Shown: positions 46,020 through 56,266, numbered from the stretch's first letter. The stretch is DNA of 64,000 bases from Acinetobacter haemolyticus (GCF_900406815.1 NZ_OVCN01000018.1:1-64000), one strand, 5' to 3'. Numbers and translations are program-made. Notes: generated by a model not told the origin, from the letters alone.

Positions 46020-47261
46020 TTACCCTTGATCTGTTGTGGACTCCGATGCGTGTCGATCCACAACAACACTAATCATCATATCCCCCTGAACATTGACCAC
46101 AGTACGTACCGTATCTAATAAACGATCAATTGGTAATAATATGGCAATCGCTTCCGCAGGTAAGCCAACAGACTGAAGCACCATAATCATGGTGACCATC
46201 CCCGCGCTCGGAATTCCTGGCGCACCTAAAGATGCAATGATTGCCACTAAACACACAATAATTTGTTGTGTAATGGATAACTCCAATCCCATTAAATTTG
46301 CAATAAATAAAGCTGCAGCTGCCTCATAGAGTGCAGTTCCATCCATATTCAGCTGCGTCCCCAAAGGGATTACAAAGCCTGCAGTTTGTGGCCGAACACC
46401 TAGATTTTCTTGCGCGCATTTTAGGCTTAATGGCATCGTCGCCGAACTAGAACTCGTGGCAAAAGCAGTTACTAAAGCCGTTCTGGCCCCACGAAAGAAT
46501 GTGATCGGATCCATGCGTCCAAAAATCCATAGCAAAAGTGGTAGTACCACAAGACCATGAAAAATCGTCGTCCCTGTCACCACCGCAGCAAACTCAGCTA
46601 AGCGGCTCAAGACAGAAAGATCCTCTGTCACGATCAGTTTCGCCAACAGAGCAAAAATACCAATCGGAGCAAGTTTCATCACCCACCCAACCAGCATCAT
46701 CATTATTTCAAAAAACTGCTGAAAACTATTCCGTACCAGTGCGAAACGTTCTCCCCCTTGTACCAAGGCCACACCTAAAAATAAGGCAAATACTACAACA
46801 GCCAATACATTCCCTTCACTAAATGCTTTGAATGGATTGATTAAGGTGTTTTGGACAAAATTGCTTAGAAAACTCGAAGGAGTCAAAGTATCAGGGCTTT
46901 GATGACTCTGCATATCCGCTTGAAAAAGCTGAATATCAACACCTTTACCCACATCAAAGAGATGAGCACATCCTATACCTAAAATGAGCGCTAGTGTGGT
47001 CGTTGTAATGGAACATAATGCCGCGATCTTCCAAACACGACCAAATTGTCCACCTGCTTGTAGATTAGATACGCCCACAACAATTGAACTAAAAATCAAT
47101 GGAATCAATAACATTTTCAAAAGACCAATGAAAATGCTGCTTAAAATTCCTAAGCCATAAAGACTATGCTCTACAAATGCTGTTTCAGGGAAGGCGTTTA
47201 ACAGGAAGCCAAACACTACGCCTAAAATGGCTGCAAATAAGATCTGGGTATTTAAATTCAT
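46020..47261 (-). CDS. Dicarboxylate/amino acid:cation symporter (DAACS family)
   Basis: Secondary transporter of 413 residues that imports acidic amino acids or C4-dicarboxylates with Na+ or H+. It has eight membrane helices and two re-entrant loops. The serine-rich hairpin TSSSSATMPLSL (about 272-283) and the NMDGT motif (about 306-310), with LGAPGIPSAGMV in hairpin 2, are the signatures of the glutamate transporter fold. The precise substrate (GltP, DctA or SstT type) cannot be decided. A terminator directly follows the stop. Confidence 0.92.
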   Translation of the reverse strand: MNLNTQILFAAILGVVFGFLLNAFPETAFVEHSLYGLGILSSIFIGLLKMLLIPLIFSSIVVGVSNLQAGGQFGRVWKIAALCSITTTTLALILGIGCAHLFDVGKGVDIQLFQADMQSHQSPDTLTPSSFLSNFVQNTLINPFKAFSEGNVLAVVVFALFLGVALVQGGERFALVRNSFQQFFEIMMMLVGWVMKLAPIGIFALLAKLIVTEDLSVLSRLAEFAAVVTGTTIFHGLVVLPLLLWIFGRMDPITFFRGARTALVTAFATSSSSATMPLSLKCAQENLGVRPQTAGFVIPLGTQLNMDGTALYEAAAALFIANLMGLELSITQQIIVCLVAIIASLGAPGIPSAGMVTMIMVLQSVGLPAEAIAILLPIDRLLDTVRTVVNVQGDMMISVVVDRHASESTTDQG

Positions 47262-47348
47262 TATCGGTATGAAAGCATTTTAACTTTTCAGTACTATCGC
47301 ATGCTCAAACATAACAATCGAGCAATTTTTTGTCACATTTGCATCTTA

Positions 47349-47375
47349 AAAAAAGCCATCATAATAATGGCTTTA
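47349..47375 (-). terminator. Terminator after tesB
   Basis: AAAGCCAT / ATGGCTTT with a 7-base loop. On the minus strand it is followed by a run of T. Confidence 0.75.
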
Positions 47376-47389
47376 ATCTAATTTAATCG

Positions 47390-48262
47390 TTACTGCGTTT
47401 CAATTTCTCTGAGCCGAATCAAACCTTCTTGAACCGTGCTACAAACCAGCTGACCATTTTGCCACATACGACCAAAATTCAGTCCACGTGAACTTGCACT
47501 CACGGTTGCTTCCATTTCGTAGAGCATCCATTCATCTGCACGCAAAGGACGATGAAAATAAATCGTGTGGTCAATACTTGCACACTGAAGATTTGGAGAA
47601 ATCCAAGATAAACCATGTGGACGTAATGCTGTGGTCATTAACGTAAAATCAGAATAAAATGCGACAATCGCCTGATGTAACGATATCTCATCAAGATTTT
47701 TTGCAATATCACCATGTGTACGAATGTAATGCGCATAAAATGGCGCTTCAGGCTGTGGCTGAAAAGGATTGACAGGCTGAACTGGACGAATCTCAACATG
47801 ACGTTCACGCATGAAACTTGCTCGAACATTCTCTGGCACGAAGTTGAGCATACTTTCTTTTAATTCATTTTCAGATTTTAAATTTTCTGGTGCAGGATAT
47901 TCAGGCTCTTTGTGTTGGTAATTCAATCCTTCTTCTGGATTGGCAAAAGATACCATTGCCGAAAAGATAATACGTCCATGCTGAATAGCACGCACTTGAC
48001 GACTGGCAAAACTTTTTCCATCTCGAAGAGAATCAACTTCATAAATAATCGGTGCGTCTACATCTCCACCATAGAGAAAATATGCATGAAGCGAATGCGC
48101 TGGACGATTGGTCGTATAGGATGCTGCTCTTAATGCTTGCCCCAAGACCTGTCCACCAAACACACGTTTGCCAACCAAATTACGACTATTACCCCGAAAG
48201 ATATTGGCTTCCAGCCTTTCTAGCGTCAAAAGCTCGACGAGTTCTTGCGTTAACGCATTCAT
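47390..48262 (-). CDS. tesB: Acyl-CoA thioesterase II
   Basis: Double-hotdog thioesterase that hydrolyses medium- and long-chain acyl-CoA in the cytoplasm. The 290 residues begin with a typical TesB start (ELVELLTLERLEANIFRG), followed by VFGGQVLGQALRAA. The catalytic Asp lies in FYSDFTLMTTAL, and a CASIDHTIYFHRP stretch and the C-terminal VQEGLIR, near the catalytic Gln position, complete the fold. Single gene with its own terminator. Confidence 0.93.
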   Translation of the reverse strand: MNALTQELVELLTLERLEANIFRGNSRNLVGKRVFGGQVLGQALRAASYTTNRPAHSLHAYFLYGGDVDAPIIYEVDSLRDGKSFASRQVRAIQHGRIIFSAMVSFANPEEGLNYQHKEPEYPAPENLKSENELKESMLNFVPENVRASFMRERHVEIRPVQPVNPFQPQPEAPFYAHYIRTHGDIAKNLDEISLHQAIVAFYSDFTLMTTALRPHGLSWISPNLQCASIDHTIYFHRPLRADEWMLYEMEATVSASSRGLNFGRMWQNGQLVCSTVQEGLIRLREIETQ

Positions 48263-48620
48263 TTAATCACCTTTTTAACAACAATTAGGGAGAGATAATT
48301 CAAGCAAAAGCAAGGTCCTAGTGAGAATAAGGACTAGCACGAAACAAGAACAATTATATTAATCGAGATTTATCGATTAATACAGTTAGCACTCAATATA
48401 AATGTTTTTCTCAGTATAACTTTATATTTATAACCGCTAAAAATACGTTTTTTAACGATAAAATCTACCAAATACGCTATATTTTGTCAGAAAACAACAT
48501 ACCGTTTTATGTAAGAATACCGCAGAATGTCGTGTTCATGTTTGTGTATTGGACATGGCCTTGTGCTGTTTAGATTGCAGCGCTATGCATTTGCTTAGGG
48601 TTATCATTTAGGAGTTTGTA
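48263..48620. other. Intergenic region between tesB and plsB
   Basis: About 360 bases between divergent genes that must hold promoters for both. It is AT-rich. I see no gene and no strong consensus promoter; TTGTGC / TATGCA with a 17-base spacer near 48560-48590 is a weak plsB candidate. The plsB ribosome site TAGGAG stands about eight bases before its ATG. Confidence 0.45.
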
Positions 48621-51173
48621 ATGTCCAAGACTGGATTTGGTCAAATGTATCGCCAACTTTCGAGTAAGTTACTTGACCTTGTGGTTACACCACATATTCT
48701 TGGTGAAGTTCCTGTAGAGTCCACCACAGAACAAAGCACAAACGATGCAAAAAAAGTCGTGTGTTATGTATTACAAAACCACTCTCATAGTAATGCACTG
48801 GTGGTTGATGGTGAAACCCGTCGTCTACAACTCAAACCCGCTTTGGATCCTTTGAGTTTTGGCGATTATCAAGAAAAAAATTCTGTTCTTTTTTTACATC
48901 AAAATGACAATATTCTTTTTAATACACAAACCTTCCCACCTCGTCTTTTACAACTCATTGAAGCACTCGAAAAAAATCCAGAAATCGAAGTACAACTCAT
49001 CCCTGTTACTGTGCTATGGGGACGCTCCCCTGATAAAGAAGACTCTTGGTTTAAGCTTTTATTTTCAGACACTTGGGCAACCCCAAGCACTGTAAAACAA
49101 TTGGTAAATATAGGCTTACATGGTCGCCAATCGTATTTAGAGTTCCATGAACCACAATCCTTACGAGAATTGGTTGAGTACGCCAAAACCAATCATCCAA
49201 ATGTTTCGCCAGCTACTTATATTGCAAGCTCACTGGATAGCTACCTCGACCAACAGCGTGAAGTGGTACTTGGCCCAGATTTATCAGATCGTCGTAATGT
49301 AATGCAGTCTGTAGTGAAAGCACCTGACGTACAAGATGCGATTCGCCGTGAAAGTATTCAACATAAAATTAGTATGCTCGAAGCAGAGCGACGTGCGATT
49401 GGTTATGTAAATGAAATTGTATCAGACTATTCAGCCTCGGCAGTTCGCTTTGCTGATATGGCCTTAACACGATTATGGACACAGCTTTACGATGGTGTAG
49501 ACGTACATAACTTTAGTACTGTTCGTGAACTTGCCAAAGATTACGAAATTATTTATACCCCATGTCATCGCAGCCATATTGACTATTTATTACTGTCCTA
49601 CGTGATTTTTAAACGTGGTCTGATGATTCCTTATATTGCAGCCGGTGATAACCTCAATTTACCTTTTGTTGGTCAGCTATTACGTGGTGGTGGTGCTTTC
49701 TTTATTCGCCGTTCATTCCGCGGAAACGCGCTCTACACCTCTGTGTTTAAAGAATATTTATACAACATCTTATCTCGCAACACCCCGATCGAGTACTTTA
49801 TTGAAGGTGGACGTTCACGTACAGGTCGCTTATTACCACCAAAAACAGGCATGTTGGCAATGACCGTACACGGACATTTACGTGGTCGCGCCAAACCGAT
49901 TGCCTTTGTTCCGACCTATATTGGTTATGAACGTTTAATGGAAGGTTCAACCTATGTTGGTGAAATGCAAGGTAAACCTAAAGAAGCTGAATCCATTTTT
50001 GGTATTCTCAAGTCATTGCGAAAAATTGAACGTATCTTTGGTAAAGTACATGTGAACTTCGGTGAGCCTGTATTCTTAGATGATGTATTAAAACAGCACA
50101 ATGCTGACAAGATTCAAATTGAAAAGAATGATGCACCAGCACCAATTGAAATTTCTCGCGTTGTCTCTGATTCAGCAAACCGTATCTTAGAAAACATTAA
50201 CCGCGCAGTAGTGATCAACCCTGTATCGCTATTGTCTTTAATTTTATTAGCGACACCAAAACATACTTTAGATGAAGAAATTTGCGCAAAGCAACTAGAT
50301 ATCTACCGTGACCTTGCCGCTAAACAGCCTTATGATCAACGTACCCAAGTGACGTCGTTATCAGGTAAAGAGATTATCGAATACGGTTTAAAACTTAAAC
50401 TCATCAAACGCGTTCAACATGTCTTAGGCGATATTATTGCGATCGAAGACAATCAAGCCGTATTACTAACGTATTTCCGCAATAACATTTTACATGCCTT
50501 TGTCCTACCTTCATTGGTTGCATCTTTGGTTGAACATAATGGCAAGATTCACAAAACAGATTTAAGTAATGTCATTCGCACCTTATATCCATTCTTAAAA
50601 GCTGAATTGTTTATGAAATGGCAGTCATCTGAGTTACAACAACAGATCGGTGCCTATATCGATGCCTTGTCAGAAATCGGGTTAATTTTCCAAGATCATG
50701 ATGGCAATCTATTCAGCCCAACACCAAATAGCGAAGAGCATCAAAAACTTCTCACTTTGGCGATGCCAGTAAAACAAAGTTTAGAGCGTTATTACATGAC
50801 CCTTGCGCTCATTACACAACGTGGCTCTGGCAATATCTCGACCAAACAAGTTGAAGAACTGAGTCATTTATTGGGTCAACGACTCTCTGTACTTTATGAG
50901 TTCAACTCACCTGAATTCTTCGATAAATCATTGTTCCAAAGTTTTATCAAGGTACTGACTCAGCAAAACTATATTCGCAACAATGAACAAGGCTTCATTG
51001 AATACGATGATAACTTTAGTGAAATGGCGGCAGGTGCTCAACTGGTACTGGATGAGACTACTTTGCAAATGCTGCAACATATCACCACATTTAGTGATGA
51101 AGAGCTTGCCGCTGCTTTAGAAGCGATGGCATCACAACAAGCAAAACGACGTTTAAAACGTAAAAAAGCATAG
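48621..51173 (+). CDS. plsB: Glycerol-3-phosphate 1-acyltransferase
   Basis: Inner-membrane enzyme making the first committed step of phospholipid synthesis, acylating sn-glycerol 3-phosphate. In its 850 residues, motif I is CHRSHIDYLLLSYV, with the catalytic HxxxxD at about 317-322. Motif II is GAFFIRRSFRGNALY. Motif III is YFIEGGRSRTGRLLPPKTGM. Motif IV is IAFVPTYIGYERL. The E. coli enzyme has 807 residues, so this one is slightly longer, with a Lys/Arg-rich C-terminal tail (QQAKRRLKRKKA). Single gene with a terminator behind it. Confidence 0.97.
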   Translation: MSKTGFGQMYRQLSSKLLDLVVTPHILGEVPVESTTEQSTNDAKKVVCYVLQNHSHSNALVVDGETRRLQLKPALDPLSFGDYQEKNSVLFLHQNDNILFNTQTFPPRLLQLIEALEKNPEIEVQLIPVTVLWGRSPDKEDSWFKLLFSDTWATPSTVKQLVNIGLHGRQSYLEFHEPQSLRELVEYAKTNHPNVSPATYIASSLDSYLDQQREVVLGPDLSDRRNVMQSVVKAPDVQDAIRRESIQHKISMLEAERRAIGYVNEIVSDYSASAVRFADMALTRLWTQLYDGVDVHNFSTVRELAKDYEIIYTPCHRSHIDYLLLSYVIFKRGLMIPYIAAGDNLNLPFVGQLLRGGGAFFIRRSFRGNALYTSVFKEYLYNILSRNTPIEYFIEGGRSRTGRLLPPKTGMLAMTVHGHLRGRAKPIAFVPTYIGYERLMEGSTYVGEMQGKPKEAESIFGILKSLRKIERIFGKVHVNFGEPVFLDDVLKQHNADKIQIEKNDAPAPIEISRVVSDSANRILENINRAVVINPVSLLSLILLATPKHTLDEEICAKQLDIYRDLAAKQPYDQRTQVTSLSGKEIIEYGLKLKLIKRVQHVLGDIIAIEDNQAVLLTYFRNNILHAFVLPSLVASLVEHNGKIHKTDLSNVIRTLYPFLKAELFMKWQSSELQQQIGAYIDALSEIGLIFQDHDGNLFSPTPNSEEHQKLLTLAMPVKQSLERYYMTLALITQRGSGNISTKQVEELSHLLGQRLSVLYEFNSPEFFDKSLFQSFIKVLTQQNYIRNNEQGFIEYDDNFSEMAAGAQLVLDETTLQMLQHITTFSDEELAAALEAMASQQAKRRLKRKKA

Positions 51174-51186
51174 GTGCAGTAAAAAT

Positions 51187-51214
51187 AAAACGGCAACTTT
51201 GAGTTGCCGTTTTT
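51187..51214. terminator. Bidirectional terminator after plsB
   Basis: AAAACGGCAAC / GTTGCCGTTTTT with a 6-base loop lies between convergent genes. Both strands carry T-runs. Confidence 0.9.
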
Positions 51215-51222
51215 ATTCATCC

Positions 51223-52206
51223 CTACTTTCTACATTCTATATATTTGGGGTCATCCAGACATCGTAATCGCCGAATCAGTTCAACCAAATAAGCATCATA
51301 ATATCCCGATGCAACATAGCGATTGCGAATTCTGGTGACTAATGCATCATAGCCCTGCTTTTCGTAACTCGAAATATCTGCCCAATAATAGGCAGGCAAA
51401 TGGTTTTCCCACTGCATCGCTTGTGCAGCCAATACATGGCTATTTTTTGCAAACCATGCGCGAATCGTATGACCAAATCCTGTAGGGTAAGCTTGTGGTC
51501 TGATTACAATATTGACTGCGAAATATGCAATAGGAAAATTGACCACTTGAGTCGATTCTCCAAATTCTTGTTTCAGGTTATACGGCAAAATACCATAGGC
51601 TGGCGAAGCTAAAATATCCATTTTCTTTTGTTTAAATAAATCAATCGCATTTGAGAAGTCCACATACGTAGGTTTTGCCCCAACACTTTGCGCTAGTGCC
51701 AACTGCGGAGGGTTATCTACCAAAATGCCGATACTCTTATTCCTAAGCTGTGAAACTTTATTAATCCTTTGGGTATTCATAATCATATAAACCGTACCCA
51801 CAGGAATCATTCCAACCGCTTCATACTCAGCTTCTCGCATGCGCTTTTCAACATTCGGATTGGTAAATAACTGTAAAAATACACGTGCGGTTCGATTATT
51901 GGGAATTAAACCAATGGCGGCAGTACTACCCATAAATCGATTATAACGATAGGTATTAAAATTTGAGGCAACCAAACCTGAACATTCTTTTTGATCAAAT
52001 GCTTTAATCGCCTCTTGTTCATTTTTAAACGTTTTAAATTTCAACTGTACTTGGCTTTGCATTGCATGCACATGTACATCTTGCAAACGACGGCTTATAT
52101 CACCTTGAGTACTTAAAGGATCAAATACACACCATGTCTGCTCTCCAGCCCAACTGATTGTTGCCATCAGACCAAGTAACATCGAACACATTATTTTTTT
52201 CATCAT
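51223..52206 (-). CDS. Periplasmic solute-binding-like protein (DUF6091 type)
   Basis: A 327-residue secreted protein. Signal peptide about 1-20 (MKKIMCSMLLGLMATISWAG), then a two-lobed binding-protein-like sequence: TWCVFDPLSTQGDISRRLQD at the front, a hinge-like LRNKSIGILVDNPPQLALAQ (about 154-173), and ILASPAYGILPYNLKQ. This resembles family DUF6091, annotated as putative solute-binding proteins; I recall the number without being able to verify it. The C-terminal third is rich in Tyr and Arg and contains paired Cys (RCLDDPKYIECRK). No transporter genes adjoin. Confidence 0.72.
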   Translation of the reverse strand: MMKKIMCSMLLGLMATISWAGEQTWCVFDPLSTQGDISRRLQDVHVHAMQSQVQLKFKTFKNEQEAIKAFDQKECSGLVASNFNTYRYNRFMGSTAAIGLIPNNRTARVFLQLFTNPNVEKRMREAEYEAVGMIPVGTVYMIMNTQRINKVSQLRNKSIGILVDNPPQLALAQSVGAKPTYVDFSNAIDLFKQKKMDILASPAYGILPYNLKQEFGESTQVVNFPIAYFAVNIVIRPQAYPTGFGHTIRAWFAKNSHVLAAQAMQWENHLPAYYWADISSYEKQGYDALVTRIRNRYVASGYYDAYLVELIRRLRCLDDPKYIECRK

Positions 52207-52346
52207 TGACCTTCAATGCCTCGCTGCAAACCCTGTGCACAATTCAGGCAGTTCCTTTACGGAATCTATTGGTATTTAAAATCCAAAATCCATACCAAGT
52301 ATTATGGGCGCTTAAATATCAAAAACACCTTAATATTGTTTTTAGT

Positions 52347-53174
52347 TTAATCTAATTTTTCAGCATTACTATGTGCCGATAAGGCTGCTGCGTAGTCATT
52401 AAAGCAAATCAAATGGTCAAATTTAAAACCTGTCTGCATTAATCTGGTTGCATAAATTCGTTTGCCTGTTTGCTGCTCAGTGAGAAGTTTTAAAAGAGGT
52501 AAATCTAACTGCTGTTGAAACCACTGCAAAATTTCATGCATTGGCAATGGCTGATTATTAGACACAATATAACTGGCTTCTACATGGGGCAGATCGACCA
52601 ACAATGCTAAAAATTTCGCTAAATCATCGATATGAATACGATTGCTAAAATGCAGGTTTGGATAGCTTAAAGTCTGCTCAGCCAAACGCTTCAATCGTGC
52701 AATCGAGATGCCATAGATCCCCGTCGGTCTAACAATAATACTCTGCAGTGGATAATAGGACTGCCAAAGTAATTCCATCTTCCGTAATAAGTGTCCTTGC
52801 TCATCAACTGGTTGGATTTCAGAATCATCATCAACTCGCTCCCCTGCATTCTGACCATAGACACGTGTTGAAGATACAATCACGATACGTTTTACAGGAT
52901 GCGAGGCTAGCGCTTGTACAATCGGTTTAATGCTATCCACATAAGTGTGTTGGTACGCATCTATACCACTTTGAGACGGGGCTAAGATCACATAAACCAC
53001 ATCAATCGGTGCTAGGTCAGTCACATCCAAGCAATGAACATCTTGAGTATAATGCGTCGCGTAACAATCTGTTTTCGGTGTACGACTAATTGTGCTAATG
53101 TGGTGACCACGCTCAAATAAGTGTTTAGCAACACGCTGAGATGTTTTACCATAACCAATAAATAAAATATGCAT
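52347..53174 (-). CDS. NAD-dependent epimerase/dehydratase-like protein (YeeZ type)
   Basis: A 275-residue short-chain dehydrogenase-like protein. The N-terminal Rossmann motif is degenerate, FIGYGKTSQRVAKHLFERGH, lacking the full GxxGxxG. The core has VIVSSTRVYGQN (about 97-108) in place of the usual YxxxK signature, as in YeeZ-type atypical epimerases. The substrate is unknown. A ribosome site AAGGA precedes the ATG. Its start codon is only 18 bases from the divergent recG start. Confidence 0.8.
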   Translation of the reverse strand: MHILFIGYGKTSQRVAKHLFERGHHISTISRTPKTDCYATHYTQDVHCLDVTDLAPIDVVYVILAPSQSGIDAYQHTYVDSIKPIVQALASHPVKRIVIVSSTRVYGQNAGERVDDDSEIQPVDEQGHLLRKMELLWQSYYPLQSIIVRPTGIYGISIARLKRLAEQTLSYPNLHFSNRIHIDDLAKFLALLVDLPHVEASYIVSNNQPLPMHEILQWFQQQLDLPLLKLLTEQQTGKRIYATRLMQTGFKFDHLICFNDYAAALSAHSNAEKLD

Positions 53175-53192
53175 ATATATCCTTGATCAAGA

Positions 53193-55238
53193 ATGACTTC
53201 AGTCCAGCAGTTACAAGGCGTTGGTGCTGCCGCAGCGACCTTATTAGAAAAGCTTCATATTTTTAGCACGGATGATTTGTTGTTTCATCTACCGCGTGAC
53301 TATGAGGATCGTAGCACTATTATTCCGATGAATCAGCTCATGGTCGGACGTAGTTACCTGCTAGAAGGCGAAGTTCGTTCTATCGACTTTCCACCTGGAA
53401 AAAAGAAATCTCTTGCAGCATTGCTACAAGATGATTTTGGCAAAGTCACTTTGCGTTTCTATCATATCTACAAAGGCTTAACTGATCGTATTCAAGTAGG
53501 AAATCGATTACGCATATTTGGTGAAGTTAGAGTAGGTGCACGGGGGCTTGAACTTTATCATCCTGAGATACAAGTGATTCTACAGCACACACCTTTGCCT
53601 AAAACACAACTGACAGCGATCTATCCGAGCACTGAAGGGCTCACGCAGCCCAAATTACGCGAATATGTGCGGCAGGCTTTGGCACATCATAGTGATGATT
53701 TAGCAGAGCTATTACCCAGTAAATACAGCAATGGTTATGAATTAAAACAAGCGCTGCATTATATCCATGAGCCACCGATTGATGCCAATATGGTTCAACT
53801 CAATCAAGGTTCTCATCCCGCACAACAACGTTTGATTTTTGAAGAATTGGTTGCGCATCAGATTAGCCTATTAACCCGTCGTGCCTATATTCGCCAAATT
53901 GCAGCCCCCCAATTTACCAGCAGTAAAGTTTTAGCCAAACAGCTCTTAGAAGCGTTGCCGTTTCAGATGACCAATGCCCAAAAGCGCGTATCCAAAGAAA
54001 TCTTGCAAGATCTAAAACAACAGCAACCCATGTTACGGTTGGTTCAAGGTGATGTTGGTGCAGGTAAAACACTTGTGGCAGCTATCGCAGCGTGTCATGC
54101 ACTTGAAGCAGAGTGGCAAGTCGCACTCATGGCACCGACTGAAATTTTAGCAGAACAACATTATTTGAATTTTAAACGCTGGTTTGAACCCTTAGGCATC
54201 GATGTCGCATGGTTGTCTGGTAAACAAAAAGGCAAAGCTCGAACCCAAGCAGAACAGCACATTAGAGAAGGCCATTCGCAACTGATCGTCGGTACACATG
54301 CTTTATTCCAAGACAATGTTGCATTTTCTAAGCTTGGTTTGGTGATTATTGATGAACAACATCGTTTTGGTGTTGACCAACGCCTTGCCTTACGCAATAA
54401 AGGTGCGGATCAATTTACACCACACCAACTCGTCATGACGGCGACACCCATTCCCCGCACCTTAGCTATGAGTGCGTACGGTGATTTAGATACCTCAGTG
54501 ATTGATGAACTCCCACCAGGACGTACACCCATTCAAACCGTAACCATTCCGCTAGATCGTCGTGAAGAAGTACTACAGCGAATTGCCCAAAATTGTCGTG
54601 AAGGTAAACAAGCCTATTGGGTCTGTACCTTGGTTGAACAATCTGAAACACTTGATGCTCAAGCTGCAGAAGCCACCAATCAAGAAATTAAAGAACGTTT
54701 CCCTGATCTAAATGTCGGACTTGTACATGGCAAAATGAAAGCCGATGAGAAACAAGCTGTTATGCAAGCCTTTAAAGATAATCAATTACAACTGTTGATT
54801 GCCACCACAGTCATTGAAGTAGGAGTGGATGTTCCTAATGCTTCGATTATGGTGATTGAAAATGCAGAACGTTTAGGCCTTTCCCAATTACATCAACTTC
54901 GAGGCCGTGTGGGACGAGGCGCGACTGCGAGTTTCTGTGCCCTTCTTTATAAAACACCATTATCGCAAAATGGTCAGGAACGACTCTCCATATTACGAGA
55001 AAGTAATGATGGCTTTGTGATTGCAGAAAAAGATCTCGAAATTCGTGGACCTGGTGAATTACTCGGAACCAAACAAACGGGAGACATGGGTTTCCGTGTT
55101 GCGCGCTTAGAACGCGATGATCATTTGCTCACACAAGCACATTACGTTGCAGAACAGATTCTGAAAGACTATCCACAACATGCAGATGGTTTATTAAAAC
55201 GCTGGCTACCTGAAGCACCAAGATATGCCTATGTTTAA
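53193..55238 (+). CDS. recG: ATP-dependent DNA helicase RecG
   Basis: Fork-reversing and branch-migrating helicase in replication restart and repair. The 681 residues have a wedge domain (about 1-150), with the opening LQGVGAAAATLLEKL helix-hairpin-helix-like stretch, then superfamily 2 helicase motifs: Walker A GDVGAGKT (about 286-293), motif Ia APTEILAEQH, DEQHRFG for motif II, MTATPIPRT for motif III, and QLRGRVGRG for motif VI, with the TRG region following. The start is slightly shorter than in E. coli. comF overlaps its end by 14 bases. Confidence 0.96.
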   Translation: MTSVQQLQGVGAAAATLLEKLHIFSTDDLLFHLPRDYEDRSTIIPMNQLMVGRSYLLEGEVRSIDFPPGKKKSLAALLQDDFGKVTLRFYHIYKGLTDRIQVGNRLRIFGEVRVGARGLELYHPEIQVILQHTPLPKTQLTAIYPSTEGLTQPKLREYVRQALAHHSDDLAELLPSKYSNGYELKQALHYIHEPPIDANMVQLNQGSHPAQQRLIFEELVAHQISLLTRRAYIRQIAAPQFTSSKVLAKQLLEALPFQMTNAQKRVSKEILQDLKQQQPMLRLVQGDVGAGKTLVAAIAACHALEAEWQVALMAPTEILAEQHYLNFKRWFEPLGIDVAWLSGKQKGKARTQAEQHIREGHSQLIVGTHALFQDNVAFSKLGLVIIDEQHRFGVDQRLALRNKGADQFTPHQLVMTATPIPRTLAMSAYGDLDTSVIDELPPGRTPIQTVTIPLDRREEVLQRIAQNCREGKQAYWVCTLVEQSETLDAQAAEATNQEIKERFPDLNVGLVHGKMKADEKQAVMQAFKDNQLQLLIATTVIEVGVDVPNASIMVIENAERLGLSQLHQLRGRVGRGATASFCALLYKTPLSQNGQERLSILRESNDGFVIAEKDLEIRGPGELLGTKQTGDMGFRVARLERDDHLLTQAHYVAEQILKDYPQHADGLLKRWLPEAPRYAYV

Positions 55239-55890
55239 GTTACTCAACCATCAAACCCAACGAATTCTGGATCACTTCACTGCTTGTGATTTATGCGAAA
55301 TAGGAACTAAACAATACTTTGGGGTGTGCAAAAATTGTTGGGAACAGATGCCTTGGCTACAACAAAAAATTGAACGCAATCAGCAACAGGTTTTTGTTGC
55401 CTGCCATTATCAGTATCCCATCAACCGCATTATTCAACAATTTAAATATGAGCAGAAGCTACATCACCAGAGATTGCTCAGTGGTATATTACAACAAGTT
55501 AAACTTCCTAAAGTTCAAGCCATTGTTCCGATGCCGATTTCTACAGATCGCTTAGTCGAACGTGGCTTTAATCAATCTTTATTATTGGCTCAAGCCTTAG
55601 CCCAAACATTAAATATACCCGTCTGGCAGCCTGTGCAACGTTTGGCTCAGCATTCACAAAAAGGCTTATCACGCTTAGAACGTTTGGAAAATATTGAACA
55701 TCAATTTGTTGCGCATCCACCCAATAAAATCCGTTATCGAACAGTCTTGATCGTAGATGATGTGATTACGACAGGCAGCTCAATTGATGCATTATCCCAG
55801 AGATTACACCAATTGGGCTGCCAAAAGATTTATGCTGTTTGTCTAGCTGCTGGTGGGGTTAAACACTCGCCTCTGACAGCTGTTTTTTAG
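55225..55890 (+). CDS. ComF-family phosphoribosyltransferase-like protein
   Basis: A 221-residue ComF/GntX-type protein with roles in DNA uptake in naturally competent bacteria. The N-terminal zinc ribbon has four Cys (CDLCEIG, VCKNCWEQ, about 20-45). The phosphoribosyltransferase domain carries the P-rich MPISTDRLVERGFNQS and the VLIVDDVITTGSS motif (about 174-186). Start overlaps recG by 14 bases, so translation is coupled; a second in-frame ATG lies two codons later. Its 3' end overlaps the opposing NUDIX gene by 32 bases. A link to competence is inferred. Confidence 0.88.
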   Translation: MPMFKLLNHQTQRILDHFTACDLCEIGTKQYFGVCKNCWEQMPWLQQKIERNQQQVFVACHYQYPINRIIQQFKYEQKLHHQRLLSGILQQVKLPKVQAIVPMPISTDRLVERGFNQSLLLAQALAQTLNIPVWQPVQRLAQHSQKGLSRLERLENIEHQFVAHPPNKIRYRTVLIVDDVITTGSSIDALSQRLHQLGCQKIYAVCLAAGGVKHSPLTAVF

Positions 55891-56266
55891 ACATCCACGG
55901 GATCACCACCTCTTTGGTTAAAGGAGCGAGTAACGTAGACTGATCATCCAAATCTATCCATTTCATTTCTGCAATTTCAGCCGCAATTTGAGGTTGCTGT
56001 TTTAACTCAACCGTATAGAGATAACTCACCAATTTATGATCAGGTTCGTTGGCAGCAGCTGTTTCAAATTTTCCAACAAATTGCTGGATCTCACACTCAC
56101 AACCAATCTCTTCTAAAATTTCACGTTGAATCGTGATTTCAGGGGCTTCATTGGTTTCCAATTTACCCCCTACCTGCATAAACGCTTGTGTATTTTGTTT
56201 CCGCACTAACAAGAGTTGATTGTATTGATTGACGATGATTGCTGCCGCAACAGTTATAATTTTCAA
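55859..56266 (-). CDS. NUDIX hydrolase
   Basis: Mg-dependent hydrolase of a nucleoside diphosphate-linked compound, 135 residues from a TTG start. The full Nudix box is present: GGKLETNEAPEITIQREILE followed by EIG (GX5EX7REUXEEXGU). I start at the TTG at 56266 because GAGGA lies seven bases upstream and the protein then begins KIITVAAAIIV, typical of the fold; the in-frame ATG at 56302 adds 12 residues and has no ribosome site. Substrate unknown; similar proteins act on ADP-sugars or oxidised nucleotides. The end overlaps comF on the other strand. Confidence 0.82.
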   Translation of the reverse strand: MKIITVAAAIIVNQYNQLLLVRKQNTQAFMQVGGKLETNEAPEITIQREILEEIGCECEIQQFVGKFETAAANEPDHKLVSYLYTVELKQQPQIAAEIAEMKWIDLDDQSTLLAPLTKEVVIPWMSKKQLSEASV

